This document shows, one piece after another, positions 1 through 11,805 of a stretch of 64,000 nt of DNA. Numbering within the stretch: position 1 is the stretch's first letter; the number at the start of each line of letters is the position of its first letter. This DNA is from Leucogyrophana mollusca (lineage: Eukaryota > Basidiomycota > Agaricomycetes > Boletales). The position numbers were made by a program, and so were the translations under genes. The notes beneath the pieces are model-generated. The model saw only the letters and a list, made by a program, of their open reading frames with translations, was not told where the DNA came from and made no database searches. Where the stretch lies: contig MU266368.1 of NCBI GenBank assembly GCA_021014945.1, positions 91,564 through 155,563 on the forward strand, in the 5' to 3' direction.

Positions 1-623
1 GTTGGTCATGGGTGCGTACGTGTCGCCCTCACCTGCGTTTACGTCTACTCGCTCTCTCACAGCCCACCCATGGGTGTCGTTCATCGTAACTGCTCCATTG
101 ATTCACGCGCCTGCAAGAATCACTGGCGGCGATGGCATCGAGTTATCGGGTTTGTGCAATGTCCTCCATCACATTTTGCGTCACTCACCCCCTTTCGCAC
201 AGCCGGCACTCATAGCCATCCCATTCTCTGTCCCGTGTCCTTGCTTCTCATTCATGCATTGCCATCGAATTATCCCATCACATCGTGGAGAAGTTCCCAT
301 CACATCACGGAGAAGTCAATGATCAAGCTCGTCCCGTTATACTCTCCAATTTTAATATGTACCGCATAGTAGCGAATGCACTTGTGCCGTGAATAATGTT
401 ATCGCCTTCCAACCAACTTTGCCCAATGGTGAGAGTGTCAATGACATCAAATATTCACGCTATTAAGGGGGATCGCGCCATCTATACGAGCCCAGTGGAT
501 TGCAAACGAATTGATGACTATTCTCAATTCCTGTAACTTGAAAATTGACTTGGCTTCTTTTTGATGGGGGTAGGGAACAGGTTTTCATCTCCCGCCTTGC
601 GGTGCCGGATGCGCCTGTTTCTC
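1..623. other. Gene-free left edge
   Basis: I find no protein with family similarity here. Short open frames exist on both strands but show no intron or motif pattern. The first 370 bases share phrases with 10534-10700 (a GTGCGTACRTGT-like start, then ATCGAGTT/ATCGAATTAT and CACATCGTGG, then AAGTTCGTCCCG versus AAGCTCGTCCCG in the same order), which suggests two diverged copies of a dispersed sequence. Confidence 0.4.
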
Positions 624-1189
624 TCACCAGTGCTTCTCAGAGATCTCAACTGTGTTCACATCCACGCCGTCTCTGTCGCCCCACCATCAGCCCCGTTTCC
701 AATATACCAGTTGCGGGCGCAATCTCACCTGAACCACCTCTCCTCCTCGCTGATCTTCACGTCATTCCCACTCATCTGGCGTTTTCTCATCTTCCCGTCC
801 TCGGCAAACGTCCAGTCCTCGAGCCCATAGCAGCGCCACCACTGCCCCTCCTTTGTCCTGTACTCGTACCAGAACTGGACGGCGATCTTGTTGTCTGTGA
901 AGGCGAACAGCTCCTTGCGGAGTCTGTAATCCAGCTCACGCTCCCATTTTGCTGTGAGGAAGGTGATGATAGCGGATGTGCCAGTGAGGAAGATATCCCG
1001 GTTGCGCCAGATGGAGTCGGGGGTGTAACCTTTGTTGGCAACGGTCACCGGGTCCCTATCATCTCGATAGCTTAGGGTCTGAGGTGTCTCGATAGGGGGA
1101 GATGGGACACACTTTGTATTCCACAGATCTTGGGCGATTTTAACTTTCTTGTGCGCCGTCTCAAGTGTGAACGGAGGGGCGAGCGACAT
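624..1189 (-). CDS. DUF1348 (NTF2/SnoaL-like fold) small protein
   Basis: A complete three-exon gene, read right to left: 1113-1189, 729-1055 and 624-672, giving 150 residues. The protein starts MSLAPPFTLETA and carries the family blocks WRNRDIFLTG, WERELDYRLRKELFAFTDNKIAVQFWYEY and RWRCYG-LEDWTF, then ends DGVDVNTVEISEKHW. Both introns (57 and 56 nt) are GT-AG. The first has a length divisible by three and would otherwise insert a spurious CVPSPPIETPQT stretch that the family lacks. DUF1348 proteins have the cone-shaped NTF2-like fold; their substrate is unknown, so I assign no reaction. It is probably cytosolic, as no signal peptide or membrane segment is seen. It is transcribed away from the membrane-protein pair to its right, across 540 bases of apparently empty promoter sequence. 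Confidence 0.88.
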
Positions 1190-1689
1190 CTTCAAGTACG
1201 TCTGTATCTAGAGAATCTCGAGTGTCTGTACAGGGGAGCCCTACGCAGACCAATCCATCGCACGGGACCAAACATGGAGGTACATCCTATGTCAGCGATC
1301 GAGAGAACCGGACATTGCGGCAAAATCATAACGCTCGGCCATTGCCGTGAGTGTACACCTGACTCGTCACGCACCATCTGGCAACTTTTCGAACTTGCAA
1401 TCTACTTGGAACGTACACTGTTTCGGCTTATTCTTGGACTGGTTTCGCGGGACACAGCGGACGGTATGTATGTGAAAGGGCGACGCCGTGTCTTCTATTA
1501 TTCAAGCTCAAAGTTTTTTTTTGGACGGACGCCTGAAAGTCGTCTGGCCATCTGCAGTCACTTTTGACTTGTACTGGGAGGCGATGGCCCGCAACTTGAG
1601 AACACCGTGATGGCCCCGGCAGTGACCGCCTGATTCACACACAGCCGGGGCATTCTACGCGAGGCAACACCCACCTAGCGCTCTCGCCA
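1190..1689. other. Intergenic, divergent promoter region
   Basis: This stretch lies between the minus-strand DUF1348 gene and the plus-strand DUF6534-like gene. It holds a T8 run near 1516 and no frame I can support as coding. It should contain both promoters. Confidence 0.5.
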
Positions 1690-1696
1690 TATATAA
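1690..1696 (+). promoter_or_regulatory. Candidate TATA box of the DUF6534-like gene
   Basis: TATATAA lies 36 bases upstream of the proposed ATG at 1732. Its position fits a fungal core promoter with a short leader. Confidence 0.4.
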
Positions 1697-1731
1697 CGAA
1701 GTTGTTATCGGAACAAACTCGACGAACCCTG

Positions 1732-3929
1732 ATGGCGACCAAACGAACTCCTATTCAGTCCCATGTGGGACAGCCCAACGGTAAGCCGTGCTGTGCCACA
1801 GGCTCAGTCGGGCAGCTATCAACAGGCCGTGCCTGAGTGCGTTTGTAGGATGAGGCGGTACGGCAACATACATTAAGTGCGCTAACTCGGCATATGTGCA
1901 TGGTCAAACCACTTCCTTCTCAGTTCAATGGATAGTCCTGATCATTGCACGGGTTCCATCATGGCAGGCGTCTTTACCTCAACGACGCAAGTGATCTCCC
2001 AGTCGCCCACTGCTTTAAATTGATCATATCACTAAATCTCAGGGTATTTTTAATACTTACAGCGCAAGTCTGGATATACTTTCGGACAAGTGCTCGCCGA
2101 GATGGACCATGGGTCAGGCTCACTGTGAGTAGCTGTCAATACCCCATCGCTCTGCCTGCGGATTGCTGACTCGGCCGTTGCGAGACAGATAGCGGCTGTC
2201 TGGTGAGCGAAAACAATATTTTGATAGCTAAATGCTTACCGCTAAGCTTCGTAGGATTATTCAAGCTCTGCAAATGTGAGGACTTAGATTCAGCATGACC
2301 TCAATGACGAGTGTTAAGCGGCGGATCTTCAGAGCAATCTCGAGCCACATGGCTTCCATATCCCTTCCAACCTACAATAGCGACGTACAGGTGGCTGCCG
2401 AAATATCAGTGCAAGTCCCACTCTTATAGGGGTATGGCGAGGGCTGATTCCATCTTCAGAGAATGGGCCATCTATGTCGGCACTACTGTCAGTCTCAGTG
2501 ACATCAGCCACAGAATTACGAGCTCACAATATATGCAGTCCATCACAGCTTTTCTCGTACACGTTTTATTCATACGGAGACTACACTTACGTTGGTGGTA
2601 TATGGCTCCAAAAGTTATTTTCACTAACTTCTACGTGTTCAGTGGGGAAATACCTGCTTGTCCGATGGAATACGGCCCCTCTAATTGTGAGCTCTCTCAA
2701 GATTAGTGCCTGGTTTCATCTGATTTTGATTTACATAGGCGCTTATCACATTGGCCGCTCAAGGTCAATAGATGCACCCTCTCCTGCCGCCACCTTTCAC
2801 TAATGCAAACTACCAGTGCTGGCGTTATTCTCCATGGTGCAAATGTGAGGCACAGGGTCAATCATTCTACGGTTCTCCCGAGCTGACCGCTGAATTAGAT
2901 TGAGACTGAATCAGGCTGATCCCGGCGAGCTTGTTCTCATCATGGTGAGTACGAAAAATATTAACGCCTGTGCTCGTTAGTAAATATTCACATTTTTCAC
3001 AGGGACGGACAATCCCGGTATGGTTGGGTATGGTCGTCTTGGGAGATATCCTGATCGCAACTTCCCTCTGTGCCCTTCTGTACCGAAGCCGAACTGGATC
3101 ACCAAGGCAAGTTGCTGCAGGCTGCACCAGATAACCGATGGACTGACAATATCATTGTGTGGCGGCTTTGCAACAGGGCTGACCGTCTGCTGAAGCGGCT
3201 TATAGTATTCTGCGTGCAGACCGGTTTGATCACTAGGTAAGCCTTTGATTCAATTTTGCGCGGCTTTGAGGCTCAATGCGACAAATGTGTACGTGATCCA
3301 GCCTCGTAGCTCTGGCGACTATTGGAATTGTGAGCATTTCTCGCCTCCACCCCTTGTATACCCAGGCTTATCGTTTTTAAGTGGATTGCGGCTGGCTTTG
3401 ACACTCGTCACCTCTTCATTAGTTTTCCTATGGGGGGTCGTAAGTGAGCTTTAGTGTTTAAATGCTGTTCGGGCTAACGCGTATCGTCTAGTTTATGCAA
3501 TTTGCCTCAATGCCAAGTAAGGCCTGTTGTGGTTGTGAACTTCACATTTCTCAGAACGTATTTCCCAGCTACCTAGCTCGTTCGTCCTATCTCAACGACA
3601 CGGCACCCATACCCGTAGAAGACATCGAAGTTGGCGATATAACTGCAAGAACCGACAAGGTATGGTTTGCGTCATTAATCCTACTAATGAACTCACTACA
3701 ATTAAGGAGGCTCTCGGAGCAATCGAGTTCGCTCCAAGCCCATTCTGCGCTGCTCATGTAGGCTCTTCTTCCTTGCGGGAGTTCCTCGGGTACTAACTTA
3801 CTCCAGATGTCCTCTTCCGATGTCGACTGTATGGCACCTCGGGAGACAACACGCGCATGTCAGAGCTTAGATCCAGCTCCCAATCTTTCGCAAGATCCCC
3901 GGGAACACAACCCTGCTGGTGCAAGATGA
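1732..3929 (+). CDS. DUF6534-like multi-pass membrane protein, many small exons
   Basis: Proposed exons are 1732-1780, 1924-1990, 2043-2124, 2189-2202, 2255-2275, 2333-2384, 2462-2497, 2539-2590, 2643-2686, 2739-2763, 2817-2844, 2899-2944, 3003-3106 and 3177-3236, then less certain exons to a TGA at 3929. Joined, they give DUF6534 hallmarks: VFLILTAQVWIYF with SARRDGPWVRLT (first membrane block), ITAFLVHVLFIRRLHL, a GDILIATSLCALLYRSRTG block and the core ADRLLKRLIVFCVQTGLIT, then FPMGGLYAICLNA. The family is a basidiomycete-specific set of roughly seven-helix proteins of unknown function, probably in the plasma membrane. Oddities are a 14-nt exon, a GC-AG intron (3107-3176) and a 41-nt intron. 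The first two exons and the 3237-3929 part rest only on codon phase, so decay in those parts cannot be excluded. The next gene belongs to a related family. Confidence 0.55.
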
Positions 3930-5343
3930 TGTGTCTTTCCGTTACTTAGCAATTCCAACGCTATATCTTAGATGCTATATAAAATTTAGAATATATTTGG
4001 CAGCGATCGACTGCAAGGTTTCACCGATTTTGGCGTTGTTTGATGTCGAGGCTGTTGCCAAACAACTTGAAGGGCGAAACATTGAAAGCCTGTTATTGGT
4101 CCCGCCCTTCGGCCTCTTTTGACCTTTTACACCGAAAACGGCGGAATGCCTTTGTTGTGAGTTCAACGGTCAATTCCTGATGTTCTGGAACTGCAGGCAA
4201 CAGGTAACTGCTGACACCTTCTCCCATGCCGCAAGACTCGAATTGAACGCTGGGCTTCCAAAACTCAAACAGCTATCATGCATGCGTTTGGGTCAGTGCC
4301 GCCCGCGAACCGGCGAATTATTCACACCACTCATCTGTGCTACGTGGGAGACAAGAAAAATAAAAGCTCGATATGAACGCACTACCCACGGGGTAAGCAA
4401 GGTTTGCGGCTCGGGTATGCATTCAACCTGTGGCTCCGAGGATGCGAAGGAGGCAAACCAGAAGGCGAGGATGGTGGACAAATGGTGGGTCACTTGGCAA
4501 CCGATACCAGGCCTCGGTCAGCAACCATTTCATGTATGTATTTACCCGTTGACCCGTCACCGTATTTATAGGCAGTGCTCTTAACGACCATGGTGACTTC
4601 GCGTTATCGTACGTCGAGTGCGTCCTCACAGAGAGTCGTTCATCCACCCCTGACGAAAATTTCTCAATGCATTCTCAGGTCTTGAGTTTCGACTGCCAGC
4701 ACCCGGGGCGAACACTTTCTCATCACCACAGGCTTTGCTGCGACGGCATAAGCAAGATAGACATCTGTGTATGGTCTCTAACTTGGTCTCTAACATGCCC
4801 TTATCTGTAAGAACTTCGTTGTGTCATTTTTGTTTCCAGAGTAGGTCGAATACATAATCGCAGGCCACCCAGTGGACCGGATCCACCCTTCAGCATTGCT
4901 TAGGGCGAGCACAACAGGCTAGAAATAGCCATTTGATTGTGATGCTTCATATCACACGATTGATAACCAGGGCGAGCAGATGCGGGGGTTACGGCACCTC
5001 TGACCAGCGTAGAGTTGATCACATCATACAAGGGATCTGCAGTGGTGATCATGGCAGGGAGCTAACATGATGCACTGTCGTCCCCCTCGGGAAACGGCCT
5101 GCTGCCGATCCTCCGAACCCCAAGATTGACCGAGGATGCTAATTATGATGGCTCGCACGTCCTCTTCTCCGTGATGCGGGTAGATCATGGACATAAGGTA
5201 CGTTCCAGCCGTATTCCGATCCGTAGACCTATCTGGGGGGATCACTGTCCCCATATAATGCAAACCTTGGACACTGCAGCGGTAGCCACTTGGCCCTGAA
5301 GCACATCCATCGACCCTTTCCACCGATCTGGTCCTTCACCCCG
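3930..5343. other. Intergenic between the two membrane orphans
   Basis: About 1.4 kb with no supportable gene. The frame at 4180-4584 is the longest but has no similarity, no membrane pattern and no intron support. I see no repeats or RNA gene. Confidence 0.45.
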
Positions 5344-7132
5344 ATGTCTTCGCTTATTGATTACCTTATACTTGTCCAATCATTAAATTATTTTGACAGT
5401 AAGCAGTTTTTTCGTCCTCGTGTCAACTTTCAGCCCGAACACCCCCTCCAGTGGCAGCAGCTGCGGTTGTTACTTATGATCAAGGCAAGTAGACCCCACG
5501 AGACTATTTACTACTGAATCTTGACACGGCGGAATCTCGTAGTCCTTACTTTTTCACGAGAGGTCAGTGCTCGATGTTCGCGACATCCCTCAGTCTGACA
5601 TTTGCGTCTGTATTGAAGGCGGACCTAATCTGGGTGGGTACATTAACTCGTTTCAAGAGCAGTCAAGTAGAGGTTGATATGGTGGCAGAGTCGCCGCTGG
5701 AGCCTTACAACAGCGGTCTATTTAATTGTGCGTGTCATCGCATTTTTCGCACAGACATCCCCTCTGAATCTACTCAACTATTTTGCAGGCCCGCTATGCT
5801 GGCACTCTGTCTGTTATGTTAGTTGATGTATCGATGGATAATCTCCCAAACTGATATCATTGTGATCGGTAGTATGCAGACAGCAGGTGGAGTACCTCCC
5901 CGTGATCAGTGGATTTTTTGCTAAATTCTCCGTCGCAGGGAATGTGGGACTCAACTGGTCATACACTGTCAGGCTTCCGTGTCTACTTCTGTGAGCCAGC
6001 AGCCGTCTAATCCTTCAGCTCTTAGGGGTAGCGTTGACTCGCCTCCTCTTACGGTTCCTTGTCATTAATCGGAGAATAATGTATTCTCCAACACTCTCAG
6101 ACGTAAGTGCATCCATCCGCATTCCCGCATAATTTGCCTCATATTGTTCATCAAGTTGAGTCCACCTATATCGCTTTAAACTGGTCAATCAATTTGTTTA
6201 TTATAGCTATGCAAGGTGCGTGCATGTCAATACGCTATTGGCGCCTTCTTATGTAACGAGTGCACACGACTTTCATCCAGTCATTCTCCTCATGCGTGCC
6301 TATGCCCTTTGCAACCAGTCAAAGAAAGTCTTGACCTTCCTGGTGTTCTGCTTTTGCTGTCAGGCAATTGCAGCAATAGTATTGACTGGGATCCAATATA
6401 ACTTTCCTACCATGAGGATATACGGTATGCGTGCGATTCGTCCCATCGTTTTCGTTGGTGTTTAAACAACCCGCCGCCGCAGTTGCGTTTCTCGGTCCAG
6501 CCATTGGCAGTGTTACGCAATCGTCAGAGGTTGATCCATCTGCGTTCGTTGTCGCGCCAGTTATTGTTGTTGTCATCCAGCTGGTCATGGATGCGATCTT
6601 GTTCATTTTCGCGCTGTGCGCATTTTCAAAGCACGCTCTAGAAGCCAGGAGGTTGGATGGGGGGTGGTCCGTGAGCCCTCTGATGAGGCTTTTAATCACA
6701 GATCAAATACTATACTTCATATGGTACGTCGACAAGTGTCTCGCTTTCTGAAGAGCCTTTTTTGATTGCAGATCTAATAGCTATGTGGCGTGGCAGGCCA
6801 TCTCGGTCGCCGCTGAATACTCGTCGGCTGAAGTTCAAGCCCCACTTTGGGTAACGATCGCCGACAGTATCCTCAACGTGTTGGTTGTCATCATTGGCCC
6901 TCGGATGGTCCTCAGTCTTCGTGCGAAAGAACAGCAGACGAGGGATGGAACCATCGAAACAGAGCTCAGTACGATTCACTTCGGTGTGTGGGATCTGCCA
7001 CCTCCGCCGATGGGAGAGGAAGATATAGAAATCGCGCAAGGCGGCGGGGACTTGGAGGCAGCAAGTTTCAAACGAAGCGGAAGGGAGTCAAAAGTTGGCC
7101 CTGGTGCCAGTGCCGACGTTTGTACCATCTGA
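5344..7132 (+). CDS. DUF6533-like multi-pass membrane protein
   Basis: Exons I can join are 5344-5398, 5452-5484, 5543-5562, 5619-5633, 5671-5727 and 5789-5817, then an unresolved stretch, then 6161-6215, 6281-6424, 6483-6723 and 6781-7132. They spell the DUF6533 signature: YFDMAAAAVVTYDQ, VLTFSREADLIW, RRWSLTTAVYLIARYAGTL, then NWSINLFIIAMQ-VILLMRAYALCNQSKKVLTFLVF, a helix QLVMDAILFIFALCAFSKHA, SVSPLMRLLITDQILYFI, and the tail helix TIADSILNVLVVIIGPRMVLSLR. The cytosolic tail ends GPGASADVCTI. The family is abundant in agaricomycetes, of unknown function and receptor-like in topology. The intron at 5485-5542 is GC-AG. The one or more exons between 5818 and 6160 are not resolved. It follows the DUF6534-like gene in the same direction, 1.4 kb downstream. 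Confidence 0.7.
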
Positions 7133-7382
7133 ACATCCTTTCGTTACAGTATATTTATTCCGCAGACCAAACAGAGAATCCTTCGGTATATATGCTTGGT
7201 GTTCAACCGCAATAACTAGTCTTGGTCATGTTGACATGGTTGAATGTCAAAGTGTTGCGCCGGTCATAGCCGGCCGTGCGGTTGAGGATGAATGTGATTC
7301 TGCTAATATTAACCGAGCCTTGGTGATCGCATGCTCGCGAATGTCGCAGGCGGGAGGGGCGATACTCGGATTCCTCTCTAAG
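7133..7382. other. Promoter and leader of the carnitine acetyltransferase
   Basis: A 250-base gap between two same-strand genes. The frame of the next gene stays open upstream to about 7095, but the ATG at 7341 gives no better leader than 7383, so I leave this part out of the coding region. Confidence 0.4.
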
Positions 7383-9779
7383 ATGTTGGTTCTACACCCA
7401 AGATCTTTACCACTATTCCCAAGAGCCATAACCCGAAACATGTCCCGGAGTATCCTCACGACTCGTCCCCAGAATTGGAAGGCCCTCGCCCCATCTCCAC
7501 CGCCCACTGCCCCGACGTTTGCAGCCCAGTCCACTCTGCCCCATCTCCCAGTCCCTGATCTGAATGCCACTTTGAACCGGCTCAAAGTGTCCCTCCGTCC
7601 CTTGGCTCACTCAGAGGAAGAGTATGCTACAGCGGAAGCGAAGATCGATCGTTTCGCTGGCGGAGCTGCTATGGAGCTGCATAAACGACTGCTTCAGCAC
7701 GCACAAGGCAAAGATCATTGGCTAGAGGATTGGTGGGACGACATAGGGTATCAGGGCTACCGGGACTCGGTTTGTCACTTCTTTGGGTTTCATTGGGATG
7801 AAACTGATAGAGTCAAACGAAGGTTGTTATAAACGTATCTTACTACTGTAAGTTCGTCGGTGTTGTCAAGTAACGCGTGAATCATGTATCATTGTACAGA
7901 CGGATTTGACTCTCAGCCTGCGCACCTTCCCCAGTCTCCTGCTGCACGCGCAGCGGCTCTTGCCCGAGGCGCGATGGTATTTCGCCAACAGTTGCAAACC
8001 GGCTTGCTGAAGCCCGAAGGGACCAAGGAAACTGCATTCTGTATGGATACATATCGGTAGGGCCTCATAGCGGCTGCCAAAATCCCATCTTACACGTTGC
8101 TCACAGCTGGATGTTCGATTGCTGCCGTGTCCCTGGTTCTCAAGGCCTCGATTGGAGCATTTCCTATGCAGACCGCCCCCAAGAAACCGGACATATCGTT
8201 GTCATACGCAATAATAGGTTCTGGAAGCTAAACGCGATCGTAGATGGCCGCATACTGAGTGTGGCTGAACTAGAAAAGTCAGTGTATGGCACCTTGCCTT
8301 TATACGTACCCCTTCTGTTCTTGAAAGCTCCAAAAACGATAAGTCTGACGTGCAGTTAATTTCAGGCAGATCCAGTACATTTATGACCACACGACTGAGG
8401 AGTACCCTGGCGTTGGTGTGCTCACCGCATCAAACCGAGATGTCTGGGCCAAGGTACAGATCTCGCCTGCAGTACTTGTCGTATGGCAGCACTATCTCTG
8501 ACAATAATTCACCAGGATTATGCCACGCTTGCCTCAGACCCTACCAACGCATCTATCCTGAAAGCGATTCATGCTTCCGCATTCATAATCTCCCTTGACA
8601 CATCGACGCCATCCCCCGATTCTCCTGTGGCCTTCTCCCGTGACCTTTGGCACGGCGCAGTGAAGAACGGCATCCCAACTGGATTACGGAACCGCTGGGT
8701 CGACAAACCGGTCCAATTCGTCGTGTATGATAATGCGCAGGCAGGTCTAATGGGCGAGCACAGTGTCATGGACGGCACACCCACGGCACGGCTTTGCGAC
8801 GACGTCCTCGAGTACCTCCACAACCCGGCGTCCGATCTCGGTGTTGCCCCATCCTCTATAGGTTTTTCAGCGCCAGAACCTCTGGATTGGGTAGTATCTC
8901 CTGAAACGCACACTGCAATCACAGCAGCCGACAATGCCGCCATGGAACTGATCGATACACAGGCACTGGGCTACCTCCTCACATCGTATGGCAAGGCCGC
9001 GATTAAGGCGTTCGGCGTGTCGCCTGACTCCTGGGCACAGATGATCGTACAGCTCGCATATCGACGCCTCATGTCTCATTCGACGTCCGCGTCTAGCTCC
9101 GTTGCGAAGGGCTCCGCTTGGAGGACCGGGGGGACCTACGAGGCCGCGACGACGCGGAGGTTCTATAAGGGACGTACCGAAGCGATCCGTGTCGTGTCGA
9201 GCGAGTCTGATCGGTGGGCCGTGAGCATGGACGATCCTTCTTCAAGCGCGAAGGAACGTAAGGCATTATTTGACGCTGCGACCAAAAAGCATATCACTCT
9301 CGCGAAAGAAGCAGGGAATGCATCAGGGGTCGACCGTCATCTCCTTGGTTCGTTCATCTGGTGCTGTTGTCAGCAGGCGTCCCAGATAACATTCGCTTTT
9401 CATAGGGCTGAAGAAAGTCCTGAGAGAAGGCGAGGAAATGCCAGAGGTCTTCAGGGACCCGCTTGTAGTGCGGTCCAGTAACTGGGTTTTGAGCACGTCT
9501 GCCATTTTCTCGAAGCATTTCCCTGTTTATGGCTGGGGAGAGGTGTGTGATCTCACACCATTTATGCGATGCCCTCTTTCCATAAGCTAACTTACAATAT
9601 CGCAGGTCGTCCCAGACGGCTTCGGGGTAGCGTATATGACAGGGTATGACGACCGCCTGCAGTACACGATCACGTCGCGAAAGGAGATGCCGAATGCACA
9701 GTTCTGCGACGAAATTGCCAAGGCAGCGGTAGACCTCTATGACTTACACAGAGGATTAGGAGAGAAGGCGAAGTTGTAG
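7383..9779 (+). CDS. CAT2: Carnitine O-acetyltransferase, mitochondrial/peroxisomal
   Basis: Eight exons: 7383-7769, 7823-7847, 7900-8056, 8107-8277, 8366-8453, 8516-9347, 9406-9542 and 9606-9779, giving 656 residues in one frame. The enzyme moves acetyl groups between CoA and carnitine so that they can cross organelle membranes. Family blocks are seen in order: LPHLPVPDLNATLNRL, WLEDWWDDIGYQGYRDS, FCMDTYRWMFDCCRVPG, TEEYPGVGVLTASNRD, then GEHSVMDGTPT with the catalytic His at residue 358, and the carnitine-site YKGRTEAIRV. The N terminus has an Arg-rich, acid-free leader (MLVLHPRSLPLFPRAITRN) typical of a mitochondrial presequence, and a second ATG at 7440. The C terminus is AKL, a type 1 peroxisomal signal. 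Yeast Cat2 uses this same dual arrangement. Exon 2 is only 25 nt. Confidence 0.95.
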
Positions 9780-10533
9780 AATCGAGTTACCTAAACAGAA
9801 TTGCGCCGAATCAGTCGCTTGCAAGTAATCACAGCTACGTGTTATTCTGGAGAATGCATGTACAAACCGCCCCCACCGTCAATGGAAAGGAGACAGTTGG
9901 CGTTAGCACACGATGTTTATTTGTTGTTATTGAAAGTCAAAGGTTCTGACAAACAGATGTAAACAACTCCTATCTACTCACGGCCCAAATCATTCCTCTG
10001 CCGGTGGAGCCTTCACGAGACGCGACTCCGATGCACGCTACCCTACACGTACCCGAAAGCTCGCCCAGAACACACCGTTTGGCGCATGTGAGGAGGGAAA
10101 TATGGCGGTCCAGAAGGCAGGCGGTGAGATACAGGGATGGGCAAAATTTTGCATCATGATCACCGACCAGCATTCCAACAATATTCCAATAACATTCCTG
10201 CCCCGGTAGGTCACGTACACCAAACCGATCGCGTTGTTGTGGCCTGTGATGGCCTCTGAATATAAATAATGCACTTCCCGGTTCAACCTCTGTTTACTGT
10301 GTCCCGCCATCATCTCCCGCTTTCGCAACTCCACAGATTCATTGGTTCTCTTCTGTGTCTCCACGCTATTCGATGTCGTCTCCAATCCGCCCTTCTCTAT
10401 CAATCTCAATATCGCCTCGGCTGTTGGCCTTGAAGTGGCCTCCGTCGCTAGGATCACAGAGTCTCGCCCGACGCAACGCCAAGGCTCAACGTATCACTGA
10501 CGAGCCCAGGGAGGGAGTGTTACCTTCCTAGTC
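9780..10533. other. Downstream intergenic, no gene supported
   Basis: A 139-codon minus-strand frame (10038-10457) is the longest here but shows no recognised motif or splice pattern. The TATAAATAA at 10261 is not followed by a credible coding start. Confidence 0.4.
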
Positions 10534-11400
10534 ATGTGTGCGTACATGTTGCTTCTCGCTGGTGTCAAGACCACTCACTCCCTCATAGCTCACCGCCTGC
10601 GAGTAGTGTTCACCTTCGCCGTGCAATCGGTTCACATCCCAGCACTTGCGTCGCTATCGAGTTGGCCGTGTCACATCGTGGCAACGATGGCCAAGTTCGT
10701 CCCGCCGTTTTTTCAGCACTTACGACAGGTTCCATGGTCATATTCGCGCCCTTTTGAATGCCACACCACCCGACATCGCGTCGGCGCCCGAGGTCGCTGT
10801 GATCCCCTACGATTGCATCGAGAGGACTGCTGCTCCCACAGCTCGCAGTCCCACGGGTCCCATTTCCTTCGCCAATGCATGCATTCTCGCCCGAGCTCGT
10901 TGCGATCCCCTACGATTCCAACGAGAGGACTGCTGCTCCCACAGCTTACAGTCCCACGGGCACCTCTATCGCTGGTGTGTTCTGACCACCAGACCATCCA
11001 TGGTCCTTGTTCTCCTTCCGCTTTGAGCTTATTCATCGCATCCATACCATTGCTTTCGTCCCTCCCTCAACGGCAATCGCTTTCCTTGTTTGTTTTCCCT
11101 CGTATCCTCGCCTCTTGCCGATCAATTCTTGTCATTCCGAACGTCCCTACTTGTCACAGTTCCTTGGGATTTGTCCAGCATATGACGTACTGTGCTGGCG
11201 CCAGTATTAGTCCTTCATTTGTTGTTCGTTTACTCTTCCGGTCGCCCACAAATCTCCCGCCCACCCCTATCATCCCCCTTTCCGGTCATGTATCCCGCCA
11301 CCGATCACTGCATCTCTATTCCCATATCCCTGTTCGATACATGGATTACTCAGGCCTCCCATTCTACATAATCCGAACTTCCCTATGACTGAGCTTCCAT
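10534..11400. repeat. Non-coding block with internal duplication
   Basis: Two copies of a segment of about 62 bases begin with GATCCCCTACGATT at 10801 and 10903 (102-base spacing) and continue through GAGAGGACTGCTGCTCCCACAG to AGTCCCACGGG with few differences. The long open frame across it (10534-11388) is Ser/His/Leu-rich, without a known domain, and looks like a by-product of base composition. Parts match 1-370 in the same order. Confidence 0.55.
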
Positions 11401-11770
11401 CGATTTGTACAGCCCTCGATTCCCATCTCTCCAGCAGACTTCCATCCGTCTCCACCTTGAAATAGTCCGCCTCATATCCTTCCCCTCTTGATTTATCAGA
11501 TCCCGTGCCCCTCTGTACCTCGATCCATCTGGCCTTCCGTCCGACTCTACTTTTCATCATCTTACATTCCGGTCCCCTCTCTCCATCTGGATTTGTCCGG
11601 TCTGCCGATTCCAACATGTATCAGCCCACATCTCCATAATCTCGAGTTCTCCAAGCCTCCGTCTCCTTTTCTGTGCTCTCCATCCCTTTCTCCCTATCAC
11701 TCCATCCCCTTCTCCCTATCACCGCCTCCACTTCGATTTGTTTCTCCTCCACATTGTATCAATCACGATC
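11400..11770. other. Strongly pyrimidine-skewed tract
   Basis: The plus strand is almost entirely C and T in runs of CTCC, TCCATC and CCCTTCTCCCTATCAC, the last nearly repeated twice around 11690-11725. It could be a polypyrimidine promoter element or decayed simple repeat. No gene is seen. Confidence 0.5.
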
Positions 11771-11805
11771 GCGCCTGTACATACACTGGATAATAAGATC
11801 GTATC

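Noticed and set aside
1130..1567. A 145-codon open frame on the plus strand
   Set aside because: It overlaps the start of the well-supported DUF1348 gene on the other strand and has no similarity.
2329..3929. Reading the DUF6534-like locus as a pseudogene
   Set aside because: Stops in every frame first suggested decay, but short GT-AG and GC-AG introns join most conserved blocks in phase. I keep it as a gene at moderate confidence because the two ends are not proven.
10534..11388. A 284-codon open frame on the plus strand
   Set aside because: It lies in the duplicated, pyrimidine-rich block, is built of Ser, His, Leu and Pro as the base composition dictates, and has no domain or splice signals.
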